The translations under genes were made by a program, and so were the position numbers. Below are positions 1-7,832 of a stretch of 64,000 nucleotides of DNA, one piece after another. Position 1 is the first letter of the stretch. Every line of letters starts with the position of its first letter. Location: assembly GCA_038229715.1 (NCBI GenBank), contig JBBROD010000014.1, positions 1 through 64,000 of the forward strand, given 5' to 3'. The notes below the pieces were generated by a model, which saw only the letters and a program-made list of their open reading frames with translations, did no database searches and had not been told where the DNA came from. The stretch is from JANMES01 sp038229715 (lineage in GTDB: Bacteria; Planctomycetota; Phycisphaerae; Tepidisphaerales; Tepidisphaeraceae).

Positions 1-150
1 AACTGCTGGTGCCCGACGAACTCGCTGCCGTTGTCGGCGGTGAGCGTCTTGCGGCAATGGGCGGGGAGCGTTTTGAACCGCCGGAGGCTGGCGGCGTTGA
101 ACTGACCGGCGGTGCCGTCGGGATAACGTCCTGATTCATGCGCACATTTG
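1..150 (-). pseudogene. IS30-family transposase fragment (partial at window edge)
   Basis: Read on the minus strand, bases about 150 down to 1 encode an uninterrupted segment containing RRFKTLPAHCRKTLTADNGS followed by EFVGHQQ. The DNGxEFxGH block is the region around the second catalytic Asp of the IS30-type DDE integrase core. Upstream of about 150 the similarity stops and a stop codon appears near 200, so the N-terminal half is missing. The C-terminal part would lie outside the window. I read this as a decayed insertion-sequence remnant. The family is assigned by eye from one motif block. Confidence 0.6.
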
Positions 151-216
151 AAAAAGCAGCTCTCCGGCTGGAAGGTGTTGGTGTGAAGACAACCCTTTCA
201 GAAGAAGGAGAACTGT

Positions 217-399
217 ATGAGCAGCGTAACAGCTCGGGCGAAGGAAGGTCCAGAAGTTTCGGGGATCGGGTCGGCGATCCAGATTGACCCTGAGAAGGTG
301 GGGGCGCACGTGGACGAGGTGGTGCGCGGGACGGTGGAGCAGACGCTCAATGCTCTGCTGGACTCTGTAGCTCAGGATGAGCTGAATCTGCCTTTGTGA
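217..399 (+). pseudogene. IS256-family (mutator) transposase N-terminal remnant
   Basis: A 60-residue frame starts at ATG 217, 7 nt behind a good Shine-Dalgarno (AAGGAG). It contains IDPEKVGAHVDEVVRGTVEQ then TLNALLD, which is the conserved N-terminal opening of IS256-type transposases. These normally continue with AEADxL and a tyrosine/arginine-rich block for about 400 residues. Here similarity is lost right after LLD and a stop follows at 397-399. The start signals are intact but the gene is truncated to its first seventh. It lies opposite to the IS30 fragment, consistent with a repeatedly hit insertion hotspot. Confidence 0.6.
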
Positions 400-523
400 G
401 TTGCGATACACACCCAAACACCGATTAAGTCTAAAAGCTCTGTTTGTTTAATGGCTAAGAAAAATTAGCAACACATTGACGTCTGATGATATTCTTCCAC
501 TCGTCATTATAACGGGAGGACGC

Positions 524-2233
524 ATGGCATCCGTGGTAACTCGAACGTATCTTTCGCCGACGCTTGTTTTTATTGCGATGGACTGGGCCGAAGCGCAGTC
601 GCAAAAGGATTTTCTCGGTTTTGCCATCAAGCGCACTCCGGGGTTCTGGGGACAGGCGGTCAGTTGGCTGCCCAACCGCATCACGTTTAACGGTCCAGTG
701 CCGAACGCCGGCGACGTGCCCAGTGATCAGGCCCCGATCCAGAAATTCATGTGGTGGGACGCCCGATTCGATCTGGCCCAAGATCCGAACCGACAATTCA
801 CCTACGAAATAACCCCCGTCACGGGTAAATCCACTTCACCGCAGCTTGTTTCGGCTGCCCGAACAACGATCCACGTTACGCTGCCGGATCATGTGGAACA
901 CGGTACTGGCACTTGGTTCAATCGTGCCGTTCTGAGTTCTCAAGCATTTTCCAAAAAGCTCACGGAAATGGGAATCAGCAGCACCAAAAAACCGACCGCT
1001 CAGCAGGCGCTCGAATTGCGAGCGTGGCTTGCCAACGGTCTTGAAACAGTGGTGCCGGGATTTCTGAACACGACCGACGACATCTACGGCGCGATTTACC
1101 ATCTCACCGACGACCTTTGGATCATCCCAGCTTTGACACAGTATGCACAAGCCGGCAACGCCGACTTGGTCTACGACGCCAAGGCCGATCCCAATCCGAA
1201 CGACGGGGTGGTCGAGGCGTTGCAGAACAAGGTGACTTTTCATCCGCGTGATAAAACAAACATTATGCACGACAAGTTTCTGGTGTCGGGCACCAAGCTA
1301 GGGTCCACTAAAGCCGAACCGAAGCGAGTTTTATGTGGGTCGGCGAATTTCACGACGGGTGGATTGAGTTCGCAAGCCAATCTTTTGCACACTTTTGATT
1401 CTCCCGGACTGGCGAAGCAGTATCTCGACCGTCAGTTGTTGCTGCAGGATAATCCCACGAAAGCCGTAACTGCCAAGCAAGGAACCGAATGGTCGTATAC
1501 CGAAACGGTGGGCGACGCTGCGGTGAGGGTTTTTTATTCCCCCGAGCCGACGGCTCGCCGGGAGTCGATCGATACGATCGTGGCAGCGATTCACCAAGCC
1601 AAGGAATCAGTGCTCTTCTGTTTATTCACTCCCACGGACGCGCCACTTCGGGATGCCTGCTTTGCCGTCGGTGACAACGGTAAGATGATGTTCGGGCTGG
1701 TCAACCGCATTTCTGACAAGTCCGATTCGGAGGCGGGTGACAACGTTCGGGCCGATGAAGCCGCCGCGATCGAACTGTATCACCGGTCTCGCGAAAACCG
1801 AGACGTGGTCGGCGCGGATTACTACCGCTGGGACAAGGTCCCGGCCGGCTATCTGAAGGAATGGCAACTTTTCCCAGGTGAGAAGCCGCAGAAATATCCG
1901 CCGGTGATCATCCACCACAAGTTCATCGTGATCGACGCCGAAGGCAATGAACCGATCATCTACACTGGATCGGCCAACATGAGCAAGAATTCGGTCAATC
2001 ACAATGACGAGAATTTACTAGAGATTCGCGGGAGTAAGCGGCTGGCCGGTATCTATCTCGCGGAATTCTTTCGGCTTTATGAACACTACCGCGCCCGTGC
2101 CGCTTGGCAGGCGTCTCTGGCGGGGACAATGCCGACTTATCGACTTGCACCCGATTCGTCATGGGCCAAGAAGCACTTTACGCCCGGCACGCCAGAATTC
2201 CGTGCCCGCGTGGCAATGGCTAATCTGACGTAA
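524..2233 (+). CDS. Phospholipase D-like (HKD) phosphodiesterase/nuclease-family protein
   Basis: A 569-residue protein. I chose ATG 524 (GGGAGG 5 nt upstream) over an in-frame TTG at 476. Two PLD-type half-sites are visible: HDKFLVSG at about 249 followed by CGSANFTTGG, and HHKFIVID at about 464 followed by TGSANMSKNSVNHNDEN. The second is a full HxKxxxxD motif; the first has Gly where the Asp is expected. Known for the family: two HxK halves form one active site that cleaves phosphodiester bonds in phospholipids or nucleic acids. No signal peptide or membrane segment is seen, so a cytoplasmic nuclease is plausible (inference). It heads a four-gene run with a membrane protein, an ATPase and a recombinase. 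A role in DNA processing or defence is guessed from that context only. Confidence 0.75.
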   Translation: MASVVTRTYLSPTLVFIAMDWAEAQSQKDFLGFAIKRTPGFWGQAVSWLPNRITFNGPVPNAGDVPSDQAPIQKFMWWDARFDLAQDPNRQFTYEITPVTGKSTSPQLVSAARTTIHVTLPDHVEHGTGTWFNRAVLSSQAFSKKLTEMGISSTKKPTAQQALELRAWLANGLETVVPGFLNTTDDIYGAIYHLTDDLWIIPALTQYAQAGNADLVYDAKADPNPNDGVVEALQNKVTFHPRDKTNIMHDKFLVSGTKLGSTKAEPKRVLCGSANFTTGGLSSQANLLHTFDSPGLAKQYLDRQLLLQDNPTKAVTAKQGTEWSYTETVGDAAVRVFYSPEPTARRESIDTIVAAIHQAKESVLFCLFTPTDAPLRDACFAVGDNGKMMFGLVNRISDKSDSEAGDNVRADEAAAIELYHRSRENRDVVGADYYRWDKVPAGYLKEWQLFPGEKPQKYPPVIIHHKFIVIDAEGNEPIIYTGSANMSKNSVNHNDENLLEIRGSKRLAGIYLAEFFRLYEHYRARAAWQASLAGTMPTYRLAPDSSWAKKHFTPGTPEFRARVAMANLT

Positions 2234-2275
2234 CTTTTTTGAAGTCGATAACACTTCGTGTGACATGGGGAATTT

Positions 2276-3016
2276 ATGTCAGAACGAAAAAACAAGACCG
2301 CACAGCGGGCCAGTCCGACGGAAATCCTCGACCACTGGCCGAAGCTGATCGAGAAGCTGCAATACTCGCCGCAGGAGTTTTATTCCAAGATCGAACAGGC
2401 TCTTTCGGAACGGCAGGTGCCCGACCTCAAGTTCGTCCGCGTGGATTGGCCCGAAGGAGGGATTCTCTCCGACCGCCGCGAGTACCTCCGCATTTCACGG
2501 GAACGGTTGATCTTCGACGTGTGCGGTGCGCCCTTCGGCACCGGCTTCTTCGTCTCGGTCTGGACGGGCGAGAAGCCGCTCAAGCTCGGACTTCTCGTGG
2601 CGTGTTTTCTGGTGGTCGCGGTGGTCACTTTCTTAGAATGGGCGTTCCCGTTCACGTACGGTTTGCACCGGCTGATGTACACGACGTTGGATGTGCCGTA
2701 TCAATCGACGACGCTCCTGCTGCTGGGCGTTGTCGCCGGGATGCTCCTGATTCTTGTAGTTAAAATTGGCCCAAACCCGGACGCGCTGCTGATGGGTTTA
2801 CCGATCATCGGCTACTTCTACGAGCGGTTCTTTCGCAAGATTACGTATTACCGGATCGACCGCATGTGCATGTACCATCAGGCCGTGAACGCGGCTGTGA
2901 TGCAGGTGATCGACGAAATTACCACCGCGCAGTGCGTGAAGCCGCTGTCGGAGTTCGAGCGCCGACCGATCCTGCGCGAACTGTTCCTCCGGCAGGGAAG
3001 CAATGGCCGACACTGA
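2276..3016 (+). CDS. Two-transmembrane-segment protein of the HKD/ATPase island
   Basis: A 246-residue protein starting at ATG 2276, 42 nt after the HKD gene; its last 14 nt overlap the start of the ATPase gene, so translational coupling is likely. Residues about 100-123 and 144-163 form two hydrophobic helices (LLVACFLVVAVVTFLEWAF and LLLGVVAGMLLILVV). The charged N-terminal half (residues 1-97) has no motif I recognise, and the C-terminal 80 residues are also hydrophilic. The arrangement suggests an inner-membrane anchor or partner of the ATPase encoded directly downstream. I do not recognise the family; the function is unknown. Confidence 0.7.
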   Translation: MSERKNKTAQRASPTEILDHWPKLIEKLQYSPQEFYSKIEQALSERQVPDLKFVRVDWPEGGILSDRREYLRISRERLIFDVCGAPFGTGFFVSVWTGEKPLKLGLLVACFLVVAVVTFLEWAFPFTYGLHRLMYTTLDVPYQSTTLLLLGVVAGMLLILVVKIGPNPDALLMGLPIIGYFYERFFRKITYYRIDRMCMYHQAVNAAVMQVIDEITTAQCVKPLSEFERRPILRELFLRQGSNGRH

Positions 3017-6000
3017 ACCGTCCCTGTCGCCCGAAGAATCGCTGGCCCGGCAGTTTTATCAGTGGGAACTGCGGGGCCGAGGCTGGCAGGTGTGTGACGT
3101 ACCCGTTGCGCTTGAACCGCCGTTCCGACCGTTCTTCGGACACTATGTTGAGAATCCTCCGGTCGGCGATGATGGCCGCAAGCCGACCCTTGTCACCGCC
3201 GTGTTAACCTGGCTACATCGTCGATTGAATGCGGCAAGTTCCACATCTGATCTGGCGACAATTGAAGAATCGGAAGAACCTGATCCACGTAAATGGCAAG
3301 ACCCCGATCAACAGGTGGAACTGCGGATTGCACTCCCTTCGGACATGGAAGTCGATAAAACCGCGGCCGAGCATTTTCTGCTAAGCCTTGCGGGGCATAG
3401 CCGGGTGCTGTCATTTGAAATCCTGGGCCTGCCGGATTCGATCCATATCCAAATCGTCTGCGACGAACGCGATGCGGATTCGGTGGAGGATCAACTCCAA
3501 GCCTTTTTCCCGGATTCGGTGGTGAGCCGGCATACCGAGGGGTTATCGGAGGCATGGGAGGGAGCCGGCGGCAGTGAAACGGTGGTCGCCGAGTTCGGAC
3601 TCGATCGAGAGTTCATGCTGCCGCTGGCACCCCTCAAGAATTTTAACAACGATCCTCTGGTCGGTGTTACCGGCGCTCTGTCGGGCGTGCGGGCCGGCGA
3701 AGTGGCGCTTTTGCAAGTCCTGTTCCAACCCGTCTCGCGTCCTTGGGCGGAAAGCATTCTTCGCTCGGTGGTCTTCTGCGACGGCACGCCGTTCTTCTGC
3801 GGGGTGCGGGATTTCGTCGGGCCTGCCAAACTCAAAATAGCCAAGCCTCTTTATGGCGTTGTGATCCGAACCGCCTGCCGAAGTGACGAAGACGGCCGTG
3901 CGTGGGAACTCACTTCTCGCTTAGCCGGGGCGCTCTCACCGCTTGCCGATCCAACGGGCAATGCACTGATCCCCCTGGATAACGATCAATACGATCCCGA
4001 GGAACACTCCGAGGATGTTGTCCGTCGACGCAGCCGCCGCACGGGAATGATCCTTAACAGTGACGAACTGGTTTCACTGGTTCATCTGCCGTCGGTCTCG
4101 GTACGGAGTGCCAAACTGCGTCAATTGCTGCGGCGATCCCATCCCGCTCCCGGGTCTGTGCTCGGTCATAAGCTTGTGCTTGGAGTGAACGATCACGGCG
4201 GCGTATCCAAACGGGTCACGCTCAGCCCCGATCAGCGCAGCAAACACATACACGCCATCGGTGCATCAGGCACCGGCAAATCCACGTTCCTGCTGAACTT
4301 GATTACGCAGGACATTCGCAATGGCGACGGCGTGGCGGTGCTCGATCCGCACGGCGACCTGATCGACGCCGTGCTGGAACGCATCCCGCCGGAAAGAGTA
4401 AAGGACGTCGTCCTGCTCGATCCGGCAGACGAACAGTTTCCGGTCGGTTTCAACATCCTCGACGCGCATTCGGACTTGGAGAAAAACCTGCTCTCGTCCG
4501 ACCTGGTCGCGGTCTTCCGCCGGCTCTCGACGAGCTGGGGCGATCAGATGACCTCCGTGCTCGGCAATGCGATCCTGGCGTTTCTGGAAAGTACCCGAGG
4601 CGGAACGCTGCTCGATCTACGTCGGTTCCTGGTAGAGCCAGCCTATCGCAAGGAATTCCTCACCACCGTCACCGATGCCGAGGTGGTTTACTACTGGCAG
4701 AAAGAGTTCCAGTTGCTCACCGGCCGGCCCCAAGGCCCGGTGCTGACGCGGCTCGACACGTTTTTGCGTCCGAAGCCGATCCGGTACATGGTCGCTCAAA
4801 AGCAAAGCCGGTTGGATTTTGCCGACATCATGGACACCAGCAAAATCTTCCTCGCCCGATTGTCACACGGCGTGATCGGGGAGGAGAACAGTTATCTCCT
4901 CGGCAGCCTGCTGGTCTCCAAGTTCCATCAACTGGCGTTGGGTCGGCAGCAACAGAAGGAAGCCGATCGTCGTCATTTCTGGATGTACGTGGACGAGTTC
5001 CATCAGTTCGCCACGCCATCGATGGGTTCGATTCTGTCGGGCGCCCGCAAGTACCGGCTCGGCCTGGTGCTCGCGCATCAGGAGCTAAACCAACTGGAAG
5101 ACAAGGCACCGGTGGTGGCTAGCGCGGTGATGGCTAACGCTCACACGCGGGTCTGTTTCCGCCTGGGGGACACCGACGCCAGAAAACTCGAATCCGGATT
5201 CTCCAACTTTGATGCCGTCGATCTGCAGAATCTCGGACTGGGTGAAGCGATCTGCCGGGTCGAACGGGCGGAATCGGATTTTAATCTCCGCACACCGCCC
5301 TCGTCCAAAGTGGATGCGGCAGCGGCAACTGCGGTGCGGGAAGCTGTAATCCAACACAGCCGTCAGCAATACGCCACGCCGCGTGCTGAGGTTGAAGCGA
5401 TGTTGGTGCGTTCCCGAGGCACCGAAGCGCCGGTGGAAGTCATACCTACCGCACCCGTCGCACCGTCGCCACTTTCCGAGCCGAAACAGGTTCCGCCGGA
5501 AACTCCTCCGGCGTTACCCTTTCCGGCGGAAGAGCAAGGGCCGGTTGAAGAACGTGTGACCAACCCATCCGAAGCCCCTGAACCGGACAAGCCCAAACGC
5601 CCTCGTAAGACGATTTCCGAAGAAGCCACGCTCGGTCGCGGCGGGCCGGATCACAAATACCTCCAGCAGCTGATCAAGCAGTGGGCCGAGGGAATGGGCT
5701 ACCGGGCCGAGATTGAAGCCCCGATCGCGGACGGCCGCGCCGCCGACGTGCTGCTAAGGAAGGGGACAATTTCTATCGCTTGCGAAATCTGCATTACCAC
5801 CGAGTACGCCCACGAGTTGGAGAACCTCCGCAAATGCCTGGTGGCGGGATTCACCCACGTCGCGGCCATCTCGCCCGATCCCAAACGCCTGAGCAAGTTG
5901 AGAACTTTCATCGAACCGAAACTTGATCCCGCCGAACGGCCCCGGGTGCGTTTTGTTCTCCCGGACGAGTTATTCGCCTTCGTGCAGGAACTCGACATCC

Positions 6001-6191
6001 GCCAACTCGATCAGGAAAAGACGATCTGCGGCTACAAGGTGACCACCAAGCACCGTCCCGCCGACGGGGCTGAAGCCAAAGACCGGCGGGACGCGGTGTC
6101 GGACGTGATCGCCAAAGCGATCAAGCGGATGAAAGCCAAAAACCCCGACGCCGCCGAGACGAAGACGAACAAACACCGTCCTAAAAATTAA
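3003..6191 (+). CDS. HerA/TraD-like P-loop ATPase with C-terminal nuclease-like domain
   Basis: A 1062-residue protein. A P-loop GASGTGKST lies at 420-428 and a Walker B-like strand VAVLDPHGD at 444-452. Further on come a YVDEFHQFATPSMGSILSGA segment and LAHQELNQL, the pattern of FtsK/HerA/TraD-type DNA pumps that couple ATP hydrolysis to DNA translocation. Residues 1-400 are an unrecognised N-terminal region. A Pro/Glu-rich linker (about 800-870) leads to a C-terminal domain with GMGYRAEIEAPIADGRAADV and IACEICITT, resembling a PD-(D/E)XK core in which E-x-C stands in place of E-x-K. The tail is Lys-rich. The start overlaps the preceding membrane gene by 14 nt. It could be a conjugation-type coupling ATPase or a defence-type HerA-nuclease; I cannot decide from sequence alone. 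Confidence 0.75.
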   Translation: MADTEPSLSPEESLARQFYQWELRGRGWQVCDVPVALEPPFRPFFGHYVENPPVGDDGRKPTLVTAVLTWLHRRLNAASSTSDLATIEESEEPDPRKWQDPDQQVELRIALPSDMEVDKTAAEHFLLSLAGHSRVLSFEILGLPDSIHIQIVCDERDADSVEDQLQAFFPDSVVSRHTEGLSEAWEGAGGSETVVAEFGLDREFMLPLAPLKNFNNDPLVGVTGALSGVRAGEVALLQVLFQPVSRPWAESILRSVVFCDGTPFFCGVRDFVGPAKLKIAKPLYGVVIRTACRSDEDGRAWELTSRLAGALSPLADPTGNALIPLDNDQYDPEEHSEDVVRRRSRRTGMILNSDELVSLVHLPSVSVRSAKLRQLLRRSHPAPGSVLGHKLVLGVNDHGGVSKRVTLSPDQRSKHIHAIGASGTGKSTFLLNLITQDIRNGDGVAVLDPHGDLIDAVLERIPPERVKDVVLLDPADEQFPVGFNILDAHSDLEKNLLSSDLVAVFRRLSTSWGDQMTSVLGNAILAFLESTRGGTLLDLRRFLVEPAYRKEFLTTVTDAEVVYYWQKEFQLLTGRPQGPVLTRLDTFLRPKPIRYMVAQKQSRLDFADIMDTSKIFLARLSHGVIGEENSYLLGSLLVSKFHQLALGRQQQKEADRRHFWMYVDEFHQFATPSMGSILSGARKYRLGLVLAHQELNQLEDKAPVVASAVMANAHTRVCFRLGDTDARKLESGFSNFDAVDLQNLGLGEAICRVERAESDFNLRTPPSSKVDAAAATAVREAVIQHSRQQYATPRAEVEAMLVRSRGTEAPVEVIPTAPVAPSPLSEPKQVPPETPPALPFPAEEQGPVEERVTNPSEAPEPDKPKRPRKTISEEATLGRGGPDHKYLQQLIKQWAEGMGYRAEIEAPIADGRAADVLLRKGTISIACEICITTEYAHELENLRKCLVAGFTHVAAISPDPKRLSKLRTFIEPKLDPAERPRVRFVLPDELFAFVQELDIRQLDQEKTICGYKVTTKHRPADGAEAKDRRDAVSDVIAKAIKRMKAKNPDAAETKTNKHRPKN

Positions 6192-6273
6192 GATCTGCGA
6201 TCTGATAAAAAAGTCAGACGCAATGAGTGTGCCTGCGTTATAATCGAGCCATCTTTCAGCAAGGAGTCACAAG

Positions 6274-7788
6274 ATGGTTGCTAGCAAGCGTCCCAAGATC
6301 GAACTGCAAAAGCCCGTCGGCATCTGGCTGCGGGTCTCGACCGAGGATCAGGCCCAAGGCGACAGCCCGGAGCATCACGAGAAGCGAGCCCGTTACTATG
6401 CCGAATCCAAGGGTTGGAAAGTGGCCGAGGTCTATCACCTCGAAGCCGTCAGCGGCAAATCGGTGCTGCAGCACCCCGAAGCCCAGCGGATGCTCAAGGA
6501 CGTACAGCGGGGCCACATCACCGGCTTGATCTTCTCTAAACTGGCCCGCCTGGCCCGCAACACCAAGGAACTGCTGGAGATTGCCGATATTTTCCAAGAC
6601 CTTGGCGTGGATTTGATCTCACTGCAGGAGTCGATCGACACCTCCACCCCCGCCGGGCGACTGTTTTACACCATGATCGCCGCGATGGCCCAGTGGGAGC
6701 GCGAAGAAATCGTCGAGCGGATCAACGCCTCAATCCAAATCCGGGCAAAGCTCGGCAAACCGCTCAACGGCCGAGCCAGCTTCGGCTATCAGTGGCTTAA
6801 CGGAAAGATCGAGCCGAACCCGCAGGAAGCGCCGATCCGCCGGCTGATGTATGAGCTGTATGCCGAAATCAAGAAGAAAAAGACCGTCGCCCGGATGCTG
6901 AATGAGCGCGGCTATCGAACCCGCGAGGGCAAGCCGTTCAGCGACGTGCTGGTCGAGTTCCTGCTCCGCGACCCGACCGCCAAGGGCCGGCACCGGGCCA
7001 ACTACACCCAGCGGAATAGCGGCAAAGGCCTGTCCCGGGTGATCCGCCCTGAAAACGAGTGGGTCTGGACAGATGTCAAACCGATCGTGTCGGTTGAGTT
7101 GTGGGAGCAGTGCAACCGCTATCTGGATGAGAAGATCGGCAGTCGCCCCAAACGTCTGGGCCGCCGGCCGGTACACCTCTTTGCTGGCTTGGCCTATTGC
7201 CAGTGCGGCAAGAAGATGTATGTGCCCGCCAACACGCCCAAATACGTCTGCCAGGCCTGCCGCACCAAAATCCCCATTGTCGATTTGGAAGCGGTCTTTC
7301 ATGAGCAATTGAGAGGGTTCTTCCTTTCGCCAACGGAAGTTAATAAAAGGATTCATCAAGCCGACGAACACCTGCAGCAGCGGCTATCATTGCTCTCCGC
7401 TCTGGAGGCTGAGCAGTCCAAGCTTAAGGCGGAGATGGATCGGGTCTACCGCCTGTACGTCGATAGTCACATCGACGGCCCCGGCTTCGGCAAAGTGTAC
7501 AAGCCGCTCCAAGAACGACAGGGCCAACTCGAGGAGGAAATCCCCAAGCTCCAGGCCGAGGTCGATCTGCACAAGATCAACGAACTCTCAACGGACAAAA
7601 TCCTGACCGAAGCGAAGGATTTATACGATCGCTGGCCGCAACTCACCCGAGACGAGAAGCGGTCAGTCATTGAAAGTCTGACAGATAAAATCGAAATCGG
7701 CAAAGACAGTATTGACATAACTCTGTGTCACTGCCATTCTTCCGAAGAACTGACAAAAAGGCAAAGCGAGTTGTATCTCGCCTCGTGA
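6274..7788 (+). CDS. Large serine recombinase/resolvase
   Basis: A 504-residue site-specific recombinase. ATG 6274 follows AAGGAG. Domain order: an N-terminal resolvase fold with the catalytic Ser22 in WLRVSTEDQ, and the conserved SKLARLARN and AMAQWEREEIVERI segments; a Recombinase domain with GKPLNGRASFGYQW; a zinc ribbon in which CQCGKKMY is followed by CQAC; then a coiled coil (about 360-440) and a C-terminal tail. This is the architecture of phage- and ICE-type large serine integrases, which join attP and attB without homology. It is the last gene of the island and ends 44 bp before nuoN, the expected place for an integrase near an attachment site. It is probably the mobility gene of the upstream HKD/ATPase module (inference). 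Confidence 0.88.
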   Translation: MVASKRPKIELQKPVGIWLRVSTEDQAQGDSPEHHEKRARYYAESKGWKVAEVYHLEAVSGKSVLQHPEAQRMLKDVQRGHITGLIFSKLARLARNTKELLEIADIFQDLGVDLISLQESIDTSTPAGRLFYTMIAAMAQWEREEIVERINASIQIRAKLGKPLNGRASFGYQWLNGKIEPNPQEAPIRRLMYELYAEIKKKKTVARMLNERGYRTREGKPFSDVLVEFLLRDPTAKGRHRANYTQRNSGKGLSRVIRPENEWVWTDVKPIVSVELWEQCNRYLDEKIGSRPKRLGRRPVHLFAGLAYCQCGKKMYVPANTPKYVCQACRTKIPIVDLEAVFHEQLRGFFLSPTEVNKRIHQADEHLQQRLSLLSALEAEQSKLKAEMDRVYRLYVDSHIDGPGFGKVYKPLQERQGQLEEEIPKLQAEVDLHKINELSTDKILTEAKDLYDRWPQLTRDEKRSVIESLTDKIEIGKDSIDITLCHCHSSEELTKRQSELYLAS

Positions 7789-7805
7789 CAGACAGGAATG
7801 TCTGT
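7788..7805. repeat. Perfect 7-bp inverted repeat between recombinase and nuoN
   Basis: ACAGACA, a GGAA spacer, then TGTCTGT. It overlaps the recombinase stop codon (7786-7788) and lies 28 bp before the nuoN start. It could be a weak terminator, an attachment-site core or a dispersed palindrome. The position next to an integrase gene is the only reason to favour an att-related role. Confidence 0.5.
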
Positions 7806-7832
7806 CCTACCGGAAAATACGGAAAGCGAACG

